A stretch of 46,298 nt of DNA, taken from a virus. Position 1 is the first letter of the stretch. The number at the start of each line of letters is the position of its first letter. The position numbers and the translations under genes were made by a program. Shown in pieces: positions 7,762 through 16,157 of the stretch. Location of the stretch: IMG/VR virus record IMGVR_UViG_3300013104_000032, positions 1-46,298 of that record. One strand, given 5' to 3'. The notes under the pieces are model-generated. The model was given only the letters and a program-made list of their open reading frames with translations, was not told where the DNA came from and made no database searches.

Positions 7762-10322
7762 CAGCCGTTCCTCGCCGTTGCGATGCGCTGCTTGCGCGCG
7801 CTTTCCTGCGCGATTTGCGAGGCCGTACGTCGGTTGATCGTGCCTTGCACGACGATGGTCTGATTGACCGAGACGGCGCCGCGAACCGACGAATCGCCGC
7901 CAGATACCTCGACGCCAAGCTTGCCTTGGCTGGTTCGGCGCAATGGCAGGATGGCCTCGGGCCCAGCCTCTCCCATCAAGCCAGCGCCGTGGGCAAAGGC
8001 GAACATGGTTGGCTTGCTGACGATCTGTCCGCTGTACTGCGAGAGGCTCGGCGAGCTGAATACGTTGCCGTTTGCGCTCTTCGTGGCGAAAGCGTTGACG
8101 ATGTTGCCGATGATGCTTCCCCAGCCGCCAGCACTGCTGCCAGGGGTTGAGCTGGCAGAGCCGCCGCCCGTGGTGCTGAACGAATCGAAGAGTCCTTGAA
8201 TCGCTTTGTTCGCAACGAATTTCAGCGCCTGCTGATACATCGAATCAATCAGACCGCCAAACGCTTTCTTAGCCGATTCGGCACCCGACGCGAACTGCGC
8301 GAAAGCATCGCTGAAGCCGCCGATGAGTTCCGTCGTGAGGCCGCGCATCTGCCCGGCCTGATCCTGCTGCTCAGCCATGAAGTCAGCGATCGCGGCTTTC
8401 ATGCCGTTAAGGCCGTTGGCTTGGGCGGCTGCCGAACGAGCGAAGCCCTCGGTCTCCTCTTTCACACGCGCGTCGTGGTACTTCTTCAAGTCGGCAAGCT
8501 GCTCAGCAAACCCGGCCTTGTCGATCTCGCTTGTGCTGTTGCGCTGCTGGCGCTCAAGGCTCGACTTCTGCCTGTTGTAGTCCTCGTCGATGGCAATCAA
8601 CGCTTGCTTCTGCGCGATCTCGCGCTGGCCCATGCCGACGGACGCCACCTGCAAGTCGATCGTCGCTTGCCTCGTGGCAAGCATGTCCTGCAGGCTGGCG
8701 CGGTAGGCCTTCACCGCTTCGCTGCTGCGAAGGCGCTGATCCATCAGCTTGCCTTCGGCCTCGATCTCGGCCTGCATTTCCCGCAAGGCCTGGGCGCGGA
8801 AGTCGGGCGCGGCCTTGGCGCGTGGCGTGCGCGGATCTTTCACCTTGTCCGCATAGCTCGCACGAATGGCGGCAATGCGCTGGTCAATCTCAAGCTGTGA
8901 AGCGCCGGCCTTCAGTCCATCCGCCTTGGCCTGGGCGATGTCGTGCTCAAGCTTCGCCTGCTTGGTGGCGTACTGCAGGCCCTCCTTCTGGAACTCGGCG
9001 TAAGCGCGGGCCTTGGCGGTGTCGACCGTTCCTGCCACTGGTGCCACGCTCGGCGCCTGGGCCGGCTCGGCGCTGTACAGCGATCCGAATATGCCAATTG
9101 GCGTGGCTCGCTTGTACCACGGCATCTGCTTGTATTTATCGGCTGCAGCGGCAAGGAACTCGGTAAAGTTCTTCGTCTCTTCCCATGCGTCTGACGCGCC
9201 CTTTTTAGCGTCTGCCCACATCCTCGCCAGATGCGGCCGCGCAGCTTCGGCAGCTGTCGCTATATCGTCCAGCCGGTCGGCATAGATCCGCGCGCCCTCG
9301 GCCGCCGCGTCCTGCTCCCTACCCTCGTCAGCCAGCGCCCGCACGCGGTCGAGTTGGGCTTGGGTGAGGAAGTGCTCGGTTTCGTTGAGCTTCAGAAGCG
9401 CCTCAACGGGCGACTTGGAAATGTCCTCGAATTTCTTGATGGTGCTGTCGATGCTCTGCCCAGTCGCCGACTCCATGCGGGCCGCGGCGCGCGTAACCAG
9501 GTCGAACTGCGCACCAGCAAAGCGGCCACTATCTGTCGCGCGCTGGATGGCCTCACGGGCCGTTCCCTGCGTTACGTCCGACGTGCTGGCGACAGCACTA
9601 ACCATCGCCTCAAGCTGCAAGGCCGTCTTGCCGGCATAGCTGCCAGAGACCAGTAGCGCCTTGTTGAATGCAGACTGATCCTCTTCCGCCTGATTCAGGG
9701 CATACGCAAACGTCCCCAGCGTCGCCGCGCCTATGGTCAGCGGATTGATTAAACCAAGAACGTAGCCGCCAAGCGCTTTCGCCGCCGGGCCGACGCCGCC
9801 GAACATATCCTTGAGCTGGCCGCCTTGCTGCAGAAAGACCTGCAACGGGCGCTGGCCGGACGAAAGCGACGTGGCGATATCGGTGAATTGGGCAGGGACG
9901 CCGCGAATGGCGAATGCCAGCTGCTTCGACGACATCGAAGCCTTGCCTGACGTATCGACATATCGTCCTAGCGCAGTGCGACTCTCGTCAATGACTGCAC
10001 TGTAGGTCTTGAAGTCGTCGGCGCTGAGAATGCCGGCCTTTCGGAATTGCGAGAGCTTGGACTGCTGCTTGTCCAGCCTGTCGAGCGCGGCGACCGTTGG
10101 GTCGATTTGGCCGACAAGCTGCGCCAGGGCTGCCTGCTGCGCGCGGTAGGCGTCGCTCTTGAACGACTTGCCCGTTTTGGCGGAAGCGGTCGACAGCTTA
10201 TCTTGTGACGCAGCCGCCCGCGCGCCTGCCTTGTCCAGATTGTCGAGCTGATCGGCGGCTTGTGTAACGCCGTCGGTCGTTACCTTGATGCCAAGGCTTG
10301 CGATGTCAGCCACGGTTCTCAC
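7761..10322 (-). CDS. tail tape measure protein
   Basis: 853 residues, about the size of lambda gpH, so a tail of similar length (roughly 130 nm) is expected. The N-terminus is helical (DQLDNLDKAGARAAASQDKL). A region around 130-180 (FAIRGVPAQFTDIATSLSSG) is the conserved TMP segment, followed by hydrophobic GGYVLGLINPLTIGAATLG. A long coiled-coil section spans about 400-650. The C-terminus has the lambda-type end FAHGAGLMGEAGPEAILPLR. It sets tail length and is ejected with the DNA. It overlaps the chaperone T frame by 17 bases. Confidence 0.92.
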   Translation of the reverse strand: MRTVADIASLGIKVTTDGVTQAADQLDNLDKAGARAAASQDKLSTASAKTGKSFKSDAYRAQQAALAQLVGQIDPTVAALDRLDKQQSKLSQFRKAGILSADDFKTYSAVIDESRTALGRYVDTSGKASMSSKQLAFAIRGVPAQFTDIATSLSSGQRPLQVFLQQGGQLKDMFGGVGPAAKALGGYVLGLINPLTIGAATLGTFAYALNQAEEDQSAFNKALLVSGSYAGKTALQLEAMVSAVASTSDVTQGTAREAIQRATDSGRFAGAQFDLVTRAAARMESATGQSIDSTIKKFEDISKSPVEALLKLNETEHFLTQAQLDRVRALADEGREQDAAAEGARIYADRLDDIATAAEAARPHLARMWADAKKGASDAWEETKNFTEFLAAAADKYKQMPWYKRATPIGIFGSLYSAEPAQAPSVAPVAGTVDTAKARAYAEFQKEGLQYATKQAKLEHDIAQAKADGLKAGASQLEIDQRIAAIRASYADKVKDPRTPRAKAAPDFRAQALREMQAEIEAEGKLMDQRLRSSEAVKAYRASLQDMLATRQATIDLQVASVGMGQREIAQKQALIAIDEDYNRQKSSLERQQRNSTSEIDKAGFAEQLADLKKYHDARVKEETEGFARSAAAQANGLNGMKAAIADFMAEQQDQAGQMRGLTTELIGGFSDAFAQFASGAESAKKAFGGLIDSMYQQALKFVANKAIQGLFDSFSTTGGGSASSTPGSSAGGWGSIIGNIVNAFATKSANGNVFSSPSLSQYSGQIVSKPTMFAFAHGAGLMGEAGPEAILPLRRTSQGKLGVEVSGGDSSVRGAVSVNQTIVVQGTINRRTASQIAQESARKQRIATARNG

Positions 10323-10554
10323 CCATCGTTCGCATCGCCTCGCCCTCCATCACACGCAAGCACTCAAAGGTGTCCGGCCACAGCGCACGCGGAACGCCCA
10401 CCAGTCGAAAGACGGCGGGCATCACGCTGTAGTCCAACCCGGTGGCGCCATTGACGCCGACGCGCCATTGCGTCGACATGGCGATAAACACGTTCACGGC
10501 CGGCAAGTTGTCCGGCCAGATGTCGACGGCATCATCAAGATCAGATGGCAGCAA
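10306..10554 (-). CDS. tail assembly chaperone, T half (DUF1799-like), made by -1 frameshift
   Basis: The independent frame is 82 residues starting at a TTG, but the same frame is open back to the slippery site at 10620-10626. It there joins the end of the G protein and adds KLTSAARKLYEAEP and EAELSAFGLL before this segment. The core VDIWPDNLPAVNVFIAMSTQ followed by a TGLDY motif is DUF1799. In lambda and relatives the G and GT proteins coat the tape measure during tail assembly and GT recruits tube subunits. The predicted fusion from 10931 to 10306 is about 208 residues. A separate start at 10554 is unlikely. Confidence 0.82.
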   Translation of the reverse strand: MLPSDLDDAVDIWPDNLPAVNVFIAMSTQWRVGVNGATGLDYSVMPAVFRLVGVPRALWPDTFECLRVMEGEAMRTMGENRG

Positions 10555-10616
10555 ACCGAAGGCGGAAAGCTCCGCCTCGGTTGGCTCTGCCTCATAGAGC
10601 TTGCGTGCCGCCGATG

Positions 10617-10931
10617 TCAGTTTTTTGCGCGCGCCCCGCGCAGCTCGTCAAGGTAGGTCTGCACGATCGCAAACCCGGCCCCGGCGTAGTTATTGCACAG
10701 CGTGGCGATGTTCTCGTCGGTGAACGCATCGTCGAGTTCCCAGCCGCTGGCCACCGCCCGCACCGTCTCCACGTCACCCTTGTCCGCATCCTCTTTCAGC
10801 CATGACATGACCTGTTCGCGGGTGCGGTGCTTGAAGGTGAACAACACCGGCGACGTGGCTGCGCCGGGCACCGGAATCGGAACCGGTGCCTGGAACGTGG
10901 GATCGGCGCAGAGCTTGAGCTTGGCCGCCAT
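10617..10931 (-). CDS. tail assembly chaperone, G protein
   Basis: 104 residues. The ATG at 10931 overlaps the tail tube stop as TAATG, which rules out longer starts. The body (VLFTFKHRTREQVMSWLKE, WELDDAFTDENIATL) and the ending FAIVQTYLDELRGARAKN are typical of phage tail chaperones between the tube and tape measure genes. Translation ends at a TGA directly after a shift-prone A_AAA_AAC sequence, so a fraction of ribosomes should continue into the T frame. Confidence 0.85.
   Translation of the reverse strand: MAAKLKLCADPTFQAPVPIPVPGAATSPVLFTFKHRTREQVMSWLKEDADKGDVETVRAVASGWELDDAFTDENIATLCNNYAGAGFAIVQTYLDELRGARAKN
10620..10626 (-). promoter_or_regulatory. programmed -1 ribosomal frameshift site A_AAA_AAC
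   Basis: In the zero frame of the G gene the codons are GCA AAA AAC TGA, so the heptamer has the exact X_XXY_YYZ phase and is followed at once by the stop. Slipping back one base opens a frame that runs to 10306 through DUF1799. The arrangement is the one known for lambda G/GT. Confidence 0.88.
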
Positions 10932-11581
10932 TACGCGGTGTACCGGACGGGATCGGAGTTCAGGAACGACAGCGTCGCCTTGCACGCCATCACCTCGTTT
11001 GCCGTCATGCTCGGGGTCTTGTCCAGCGAGACATAGGCGTTGTAGGTGATGATCGAGCTGTTCGCCAGGATGCACTTGATCGCGCGGCGATCGCGGTCAT
11101 CGTTGGCGGTGCTGGCGAGCTGGTAGCCGGCCAGGGTCGGGTCGTCCGCGATGCTCAGGTCCAGGCCGGCCGCGCTCTTGGTGGTCGGGATGCGGGTTTC
11201 CTGGTCGTCCTCGACGAACTGGTACGTAGCGAACTGCTGCTCGCCGCCGCTGGTGCTCGTGGTCAGGATCTGCTGCAACTGCGTCCATCCGGTGACATCG
11301 CGCGCCGAACCGCCGCCAGCGCCGGCCGCATAGGCGACGGTCGAGGTGGTGTTGATGCCTTCCAGCTCGAATGTGTCGGTCGTGATGTTCGCAACGCGGA
11401 CGATCTTGTTGTTAAGGCGCGACCACCCGCTCGTGATCTCGACGTAATCGCCGTTCGAGAAGCCGTGCGCGGTAGCGGAGGCGACGGCGGGGCTTGCATT
11501 GCTGATCGCGGTGATGGTCGCCGGCGTGCCGTAGCCCGACGCGATGTAGAACAGACTGCCATTGGGCAACTTGACTGCCAT
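10931..11581 (-). CDS. major tail tube protein
   Basis: 216 residues, lambda gpV-like in position and character. It starts AVKLPNGSLFYIASGYG and has many small and polar residues and repeated beta strands. Residues 15-80 contain the frequent SNASPAVASATAHGFSNGDY insert found in many tube proteins. A strong Shine-Dalgarno (GAGGAA) lies just before the ATG. A terminator hairpin sits upstream at 11619-11639, so expression depends on readthrough or a local promoter. It forms the hexameric rings of the tail tube. Confidence 0.85.
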   Translation of the reverse strand: MAVKLPNGSLFYIASGYGTPATITAISNASPAVASATAHGFSNGDYVEITSGWSRLNNKIVRVANITTDTFELEGINTTSTVAYAAGAGGGSARDVTGWTQLQQILTTSTSGGEQQFATYQFVEDDQETRIPTTKSAAGLDLSIADDPTLAGYQLASTANDDRDRRAIKCILANSSIITYNAYVSLDKTPSMTANEVMACKATLSFLNSDPVRYTA

Positions 11582-11618
11582 GATGATTCCTCGGTATTGA
11601 AGCCCGGCGAGCGGGCAT

Positions 11619-11639
11619 AAAAAAAGCCCCTTGCGGGGC
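11619..11639 (-). terminator. Rho-independent terminator before the tail tube gene
   Basis: On the minus strand GCCCC-GCAA-GGGGC is followed by seven T. It lies after the tail terminator gene and before the tube gene. Confidence 0.8.
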
Positions 11640-11665
11640 CGGACTTCTGCGCGGTTGCGCGGGAC

Positions 11666-12079
11666 TTAGATCGTGTCGGCGCGGTACTGGAACGAAACCG
11701 GCACGATGAAATTCGTGGCGTCCTGCGCGCCTTGCGCGGCAGTGACAGGGGTGATGACTTGCAGCGTCAGGCCGGTGACGGTCACGCGCAGATTCAGCGG
11801 GAACAGGGCCGCCAGTTCATCGGCGATCGCCTCGACTGCGCCGGGCCCGGCATTGATCGGCGCCACGACGCTGACCTGATACACGCCCCGGTACGTGCGC
11901 CCCGCGCCGGCAAGGTCTGGACTGCTGGTGTTGGCCGGCAACAGGTAGACGCGCAGGTGGGCGCCAGCGGGCGGCGTGAATGGCACGTTCTCCCACGCGA
12001 TCGGCAGCGCCGGCACGCGCGCAGCGGCCCACGTCGCCAGCCGCAACTCGATGGCCTTGCGGCAGAGCTTGTTACTCAT
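11666..12079 (-). CDS. tail terminator-like protein (DUF4128-like)
   Basis: 137 residues from the ATG at 12079, which overlaps the preceding gene; a TTG at 12085 is less likely. The pattern (LRVYLLPANTSSPDLAGAGR, RTYRGVYQVSVVAPINAGPG, IADELAALFPLNLRV) matches the gpU/DUF4128 group. That group caps the tail tube and joins it to the head. Position between the HK97 gp10-like gene and the tube gene agrees. Confidence 0.75.
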   Translation of the reverse strand: MSNKLCRKAIELRLATWAAARVPALPIAWENVPFTPPAGAHLRVYLLPANTSSPDLAGAGRTYRGVYQVSVVAPINAGPGAVEAIADELAALFPLNLRVTVTGLTLQVITPVTAAQGAQDATNFIVPVSFQYRADTI

Positions 12080-12533
12080 TGGCAAGGCTCGCGGCAGCTT
12101 GGTCCACGAACGTCTGGAACTCGGCCACGCTCACGCGCACCATGCCGGCGGGTGCCTGCACGCCTGAATGGCCGTACTCGATCGGCAGCGCATAAGGCTG
12201 GCTGTTCATGATGAAGATGTCCTTGACGCCGTCGGCCTGGCCGATCTCGGCGCTGCCGCGGTTGACGGTCGCGCTGCCGTCTTTGTCGATGGCGTCGGTC
12301 GTCGACGTGTCCGGCGCCACCAGCGATACGTTCCAGTTCGCGCGTAGCCGCCCGCCGACGTAGCCCTTCGGCGGCTTGCTCTTCCACAGGTCGGGATTGC
12401 CCACCGGCGTCCGCATGACGGTAGCGGTCAGCAAGTCAATGCTCACCTTGCGCACCACGACGCGCACCTGCTCGGGCGCCTTCTTGGCAAAGGCCGCCAG
12501 CGAGGCGGTGAACGTCTCGCCGCTACTGGCCAC
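12072..12533 (-). CDS. HK97 gp10-like head-tail connector / minor tail Z-like protein
   Basis: 153 residues, GTG start at 12533. The first half is helical (AAFAKKAPEQVRVVVRKVSIDLL). The middle has TPVGNPDLWKSKPPKGYVGGR then LRANW, and the end IEYGHSGVQAPAGMVRVSV, all typical of HK97 gp10 / lambda gpZ proteins that help complete the tail for head joining. It overlaps both neighbours. Confidence 0.8.
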   Translation of the reverse strand: MASSGETFTASLAAFAKKAPEQVRVVVRKVSIDLLTATVMRTPVGNPDLWKSKPPKGYVGGRLRANWNVSLVAPDTSTTDAIDKDGSATVNRGSAEIGQADGVKDIFIMNSQPYALPIEYGHSGVQAPAGMVRVSVAEFQTFVDQAAASLANE

Positions 12534-12903
12534 GAAGCTGCGCCTCGAACAAGACCGGGATGCCGGCCGGGCTCACGGGTTTGACGGCGATCACGGTGTA
12601 GGTAACTGGCTGTACGTCAGGCACGTCTACGGGCCACACGAACGCATCGCCCTGCACCGGTGCGACACCCGGCGCGCAATACGCCTGCTGGTCGCCCTGC
12701 AGGATCAGCGTGCCGTCGATGTACTTCTGCGCGTAGGCGAACACGGCGGCGACGGTGGGTAGCACGTCGAACGTCGGGATGGTCTCGCCGGTCGCTGGAT
12801 CGTATGCGCCTTCGATTGACCGATTGATCGTGCAGGCGGCGCCGAAGCGTTGCAGTAGCTTGGTGGCTGTTGCGGCGGTGGCGGGGTAGTTAAATTGCGA
12901 CAC
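12523..12903 (-). CDS. head-tail connector protein
   Basis: 126 residues. A small beta-rich protein with CTINRSIEGAYDPATGETIP near the start and VTYTVIAVKPVSPAGIPVLFE near the end. This fits the lambda gpFII / Gifsy-2 tail-attachment type often found at this site. The assignment rests mainly on gene order (connector, gp10-like, terminator, tube). Confidence 0.6.
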   Translation of the reverse strand: MSQFNYPATAATATKLLQRFGAACTINRSIEGAYDPATGETIPTFDVLPTVAAVFAYAQKYIDGTLILQGDQQAYCAPGVAPVQGDAFVWPVDVPDVQPVTYTVIAVKPVSPAGIPVLFEAQLRGQ

Positions 12904-13120
12904 GGGTCAGCTCGCCGGTCACTTTGAACATGAAGGTTGGCTCATAGTCGCGTATGAAAACCGACGACAAGAATATGCGCGCCGCTTCCAGCAACTCGCA
13001 CACGGTGAACAACGGCTCAAGCCACGCACGGCGTGCCTCAACTGCTACGCCATCGCTATCAGCGAGCGACAGATAGACGGGGCAAAGCCAGAACCAGCCT
13101 TTGTGCGTCATCACCGGCAT
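12890..13120 (-). CDS. small conserved-looking protein in the connector block
   Basis: 76 residues from the ATG at 13120, which overlaps the preceding stop as TGATG. Rich in Trp, Phe and Leu near the N-terminus (HKGWFWLCPVYLS) and otherwise without a motif. It overlaps both neighbours, as functional genes here do. Its function is unknown to me; the position suggests a head-tail assembly role. Confidence 0.6.
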   Translation of the reverse strand: MPVMTHKGWFWLCPVYLSLADSDGVAVEARRAWLEPLFTVCELLEAARIFLSSVFIRDYEPTFMFKVTGELTRVAI

Positions 13121-13608
13121 CACGCCCTCACCACCGCAATCTGCCCACCGCCGCGCACATACGCGGCCACCAGCGCATCAACCAGCGCATATCGCACGCC
13201 CTGCCGCGCGCCGTCGGCATAGACGACGGTGATTGGCCCGACGGTTTCCTGCTTCACCTGCGCCGCCTGGTCGGCCGCCAGATCGCCCGCAGAAGCGCGC
13301 ACGGCCAGTTCGGCATTGGCGCGCTGGATGGCCATCGGCACCGAATCCGATGCGACCGTTACCCCATCGACCACGACGCACGCACGCGGCCAGCTCAGGG
13401 CCTGCGTGGTCGTTGCGCGTTCGCCGCGCCAGGCATAGGCCGCTTCGAGGTAGTCGGTCGAACGGCGCAGCGCCTGTTCTTTGCCCGCCGTGTCCAGAGC
13501 CGCCCACGCCACACCGCCACGCGCCGCGAAGTACGCGTCCGCATCGGCAACGGAAATGTAGGCTTCGGCATCAGCGACACCGGAGCCGTCCTCAACGACC
13601 AGGCTCAC
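13120..13608 (-). CDS. head-tail adaptor, DnaT-like connector
   Basis: 162 residues. The start VVEDGSGVADAEAYISVADA with DAYFAARG, then KEQALRRSTDYLEAAYAWRG and LSWPRACVVVDG, matches the phage family annotated as DnaT-like. That family is structurally an HK97 gp6-type connector ring at the portal. It lies two genes after the coat protein, the usual place. Confidence 0.75.
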   Translation of the reverse strand: MSLVVEDGSGVADAEAYISVADADAYFAARGGVAWAALDTAGKEQALRRSTDYLEAAYAWRGERATTTQALSWPRACVVVDGVTVASDSVPMAIQRANAELAVRASAGDLAADQAAQVKQETVGPITVVYADGARQGVRYALVDALVAAYVRGGGQIAVVRA

Positions 13609-13611
13609 GCC

Positions 13612-13776
13612 TTAGTCCTCGACCCAACCGAGCGACTTGTGGTCGGCGACGCAGGTCGGGTGGACGCGCAGGCTTTCGCCGCCTTTGCGCATGGCCACCA
13701 GGCCGTCGTCAGTATTCTTGACGCGCTTCGGCTTGTCGGCCGGCGCACTGCTGTTCAAATCGGTGTCGTCGTTCAT
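13612..13776 (-). CDS. 54-residue protein between coat and connector genes
   Basis: ATG at 13776 is preceded by GAGGTGAGC, a good ribosome site, and the frame ends with TAA at 13612, three bases before the connector start. The protein has an acidic/polar N-terminus, a Lys-rich patch (DKPKRVKNTDDG) and a C-terminus EGSLRVHP-like with the sequence HPTCVADHKSLGWVED. The ending resembles short motifs at the ends of other phage connector-region proteins. Its function is unknown; it was missed by ORF calling because of its length. Confidence 0.65.
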   Translation of the reverse strand: MNDDTDLNSSAPADKPKRVKNTDDGLVAMRKGGESLRVHPTCVADHKSLGWVED

Positions 13777-13787
13777 GCTCACCTCGC

Positions 13788-13815
13788 TCAAAAGAAAGCC
13801 GGGGGCCGAAGCCCC
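13788..13815 (-). terminator. Rho-independent terminator after the coat gene
   Basis: On the minus strand GGGGC-TTCG-GCCCC, a stable tetraloop hairpin, is followed by CGGCTTTCTTTT. It lies 15 bases past the coat protein stop and before the 54-residue gene. Confidence 0.75.
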
Positions 13816-13829
13816 AGCGTTTCAACACA

Positions 13830-14978
13830 TCAGCCTGCAAGCAGGGCGATGTGCTCCGACTTGATCGCCGCGCAGCCCCACGCCAAGCACACTTCGTACT
13901 TGACCTGGCGGTACTGGCGGTACACGCGCACTTCGAACGTCAGACCGCTGATCGGATCAGTCAGCATGATCGAGTCGTCGGCCGAGTCGCCGCCGGTCGG
14001 GACCGCAGGAGCGCGGGCCGCCAGAACGATGGCGCTGCGGGAGAACGCAACGTTCGGCGTGTAGTTGCCACCGACCGTCAGGGCGTTGGCCGTGGCGATG
14101 ACGACGCGTGCGCCGGGCTTGTTCAGCATGATGGTGCCGGGCGCAGCCACGCCGGTGCCGACGACGTACTTGTTCGCCGCATCCGCCGCGAAGGTCACGA
14201 TGTCACCCGACAGGACGGTGCCGGTGCCGGTGACCAGCGCGATGCTGGATCCGCCGACGGCCGTGCTGCCACTGGTGACATACGACGCGCCGGTGCCCTT
14301 GGTGTGCAGCGAGATGCCGGCCGAGTTGCGCAGCGCGAAGCCCTGAACGCGATCGGTCATGCCGTTGCGGAGCATGTCGTTCGAGCCGGCCTCGTTCACC
14401 TTGAACAGGACGGACTGCTTGCCGCGCAGGTTTGCCATCGCGGCGGAGCCAAGCACAAGCTGCAGATCGCTTTTCGGGGCGCCGTTGTCTTCCAGGATCT
14501 GAAGCACGCCAGCGAAGTCGCTCAGGTCGCCGGCGGTGCCGAACGGCGAGGTACCGGCCGTACCATAGGCGCGCGACGCACCGACCTTTGCGGCGACAGC
14601 CAGATCGACTTCGACCGCGTTCACCAGCTTGCGCATGGCATCGGTGAACTGGTCGGCCAGGACCTGGTTGTAAACGCCCGAGCTGCCGACAGCCTTCTGC
14701 TCTTCGCCGTTCCAGCGAACCGGCGCGGCCTTCGACTTGGTGATCGCGATGTCGGCATAGCCGACGGTCGTGTCACCGCTGTTTGCCGGCTGCTGGCCGG
14801 CTACGATGTCTTCCAGAGCCCCGGCCTCGCCCAGAGGGACGCGGACGGTCTGGCCGACAGCGGCGCGCTCGGCGTTGCTGTCGGAGCGAACCGCGGGAAT
14901 GAAGCCGACCATCTCGCGCGAGACGGTATTCAGGGCCTCGTAGAGGGTCGGGATGATCCCGGTGAGTGTATTTGCCAT
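13830..14978 (-). CDS. major capsid protein, P22 coat-like
   Basis: 382 residues. The start TLTGIIPTLYEALNTVSREM and the segments VGFIPAVRSDSNAERAAVGQ, YADIAITKSKAAPVRWNGEE and the C-terminal TFEVRVYRQYRQVKYEV are hallmarks of the P22 gp5 coat family. This is an HK97-fold protein with an added I-domain; the Gly/Thr/Val-rich part at 230-310 probably corresponds to that insert. Ribosome site AAGGAA lies before the ATG. It follows the scaffold gene, and terminators on both sides suggest separately tuned expression of this abundant protein. Confidence 0.88.
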   Translation of the reverse strand: MANTLTGIIPTLYEALNTVSREMVGFIPAVRSDSNAERAAVGQTVRVPLGEAGALEDIVAGQQPANSGDTTVGYADIAITKSKAAPVRWNGEEQKAVGSSGVYNQVLADQFTDAMRKLVNAVEVDLAVAAKVGASRAYGTAGTSPFGTAGDLSDFAGVLQILEDNGAPKSDLQLVLGSAAMANLRGKQSVLFKVNEAGSNDMLRNGMTDRVQGFALRNSAGISLHTKGTGASYVTSGSTAVGGSSIALVTGTGTVLSGDIVTFAADAANKYVVGTGVAAPGTIMLNKPGARVVIATANALTVGGNYTPNVAFSRSAIVLAARAPAVPTGGDSADDSIMLTDPISGLTFEVRVYRQYRQVKYEVCLAWGCAAIKSEHIALLAG

Positions 14979-14992
14979 TGCTGTGTTTCCTT

Positions 14993-15016
14993 AAAAAAAT
15001 ACCCGCGAATGCGGGT
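14993..15016 (-). terminator. Rho-independent terminator between scaffold and coat genes
   Basis: On the minus strand ACCCGC-ATTC-GCGGGT is followed by an AT tract with seven T. It separates the scaffold stop (15028) from the coat start (14978). Confidence 0.8.
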
Positions 15017-15027
15017 TGGAGTGGGGT

Positions 15028-15783
15028 TTAGTCGGTGATGGTCCCGCCACCCTTCATGTGCGCAGCTCGCGCGCTAGGGTCCAAGGCATCAAAGGACTGT
15101 CGACTGATTGATTTGCTACCCCCGCCACCATTGCCGCTGTTGCTGGCACCCGAGCCATTCGCCCCCGTCCCTTTCAGGATCTGGTCGCGATACGGGTACT
15201 GCTCGACAAGCGTTTCGAGCGCCTCGTCGAAGTCGGCCAGCTCGCCGGGACGTGCGCGGGAGTAAATCTTGTTCCCGCTTGCGTCGACGGCAACAACCTT
15301 GCCTTCTTCGATTTTGAACGCCGAACCAAAACGTGCCTGCACCAGGTCAGCCGGGATAGCGAACTTCTCGGTGATGACCTTGGAACGTGAGAAGCTGCCG
15401 CCGATTTTCTCGGAGTAGAGCTGCTGCTCAAGCGTGGTTGCCTTGGCTTCTGCTGCGGTGACTTTCGACTCGTAAACCTTGCTGATCTCGGCTTTCACCT
15501 TATCGATCTCGCCGGCATCCACCAGTTTCTTTGCGTCGAGGTTGGTGACGGTTTCCAGCGCCTTGCGCGCCGCATCCGGATCCGCGATGCCATCGAACGC
15601 CTTCAGGCTGCCTTCTGCCTTCTCTGCGCGTTCGCGGTGCCCCTTCGCCTCGCCGTTCAGGCGGGTGATGGTGGCGACGGTGGCAGGAGCGTCGAACTCG
15701 ACTTCCTTACCGTCTTCGTGGATGTAGATCGGACGTCCGTTGCTGACGACGACGTGACCTTGATCATCGAGTTTGAGTTTCAT
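15028..15783 (-). CDS. capsid scaffolding protein
   Basis: 251 residues. It starts KLKLDDQGHVVVSNGRPIYI, then has a long charged coiled coil (about residues 40-125, KGHRERAEKAEGSLKAF and KVTAAEAKATTLEQQL), and ends in a Gly/Ser-rich linker and a short basic-polar tail. This is the DUF6651-type scaffold that precedes P22-like coat genes. It guides procapsid assembly and then leaves. Terminators lie on both sides. Confidence 0.82.
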   Translation of the reverse strand: MKLKLDDQGHVVVSNGRPIYIHEDGKEVEFDAPATVATITRLNGEAKGHRERAEKAEGSLKAFDGIADPDAARKALETVTNLDAKKLVDAGEIDKVKAEISKVYESKVTAAEAKATTLEQQLYSEKIGGSFSRSKVITEKFAIPADLVQARFGSAFKIEEGKVVAVDASGNKIYSRARPGELADFDEALETLVEQYPYRDQILKGTGANGSGASNSGNGGGGSKSISRQSFDALDPSARAAHMKGGGTITD

Positions 15784-15861
15784 GTGCGGGGTTCCTCAGC
15801 CATCCGGCTATAACGACCCATCCGGGCCTTTGCGCCCTGCGACATCCGCCGCGTAGGCAAT

Positions 15862-15886
15862 AAAAAAGCCCCGCGTTGGCGGGGCT
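15862..15886 (-). terminator. Rho-independent terminator upstream of the scaffold gene
   Basis: On the minus strand AGCCCCGC-CAAC-GCGGGGCT is followed by TTTTT. It sits between the zinc-ribbon gene (stop 15909) and the scaffold gene. Confidence 0.8.
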
Positions 15887-15908
15887 CATGGGTTTGAAAC
15901 GTGCAGGC

Positions 15909-16157
15909 CTATGGGAGGCCGGAACTTAGTCGCTGTCCATTAAGAAGGCAGGTGAGGCACACCAAATCTTTCTGTCCGCCTACTGCCTTGCCGCCCCTCA
16001 CTGACAAATGCGACTTCGTCTGAATGAACTCGCGTCCGCCGCAACGATGACACTGAAGCATGTCGGGTGGCTTAGGCATCGCCCGGACCCTTGCCCGCAC
16101 TCTTTCGGCCGGAGTATCCGGCGGTGGTGTTCCATCGATGACGCGAAATCGTCCCAT
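15909..16157 (-). CDS. small zinc-ribbon protein in the head operon
   Basis: 82 residues from the ATG at 16157; an upstream TTG at 16193 is possible. Two CxxC pairs, CHRCGG and CLTC about 27 residues apart, form a zinc ribbon. The segment RARVRAMPKPPDMLQCHRCG is followed by a variable loop, a form I know from small phage proteins of unknown role in this region. The start codon lies within a 41-base element that is repeated at 27100-27140. Confidence 0.6.
   Translation of the reverse strand: MGRFRVIDGTPPPDTPAERVRARVRAMPKPPDMLQCHRCGGREFIQTKSHLSVRGGKAVGGQKDLVCLTCLLNGQRLSSGLP

Noticed and set aside
13851-15038. 395-codon plus-strand frame opposite the coat gene
   Set aside because: A mirror frame of the P22-like coat protein, without motifs and full of Arg/Gly/Asp runs.
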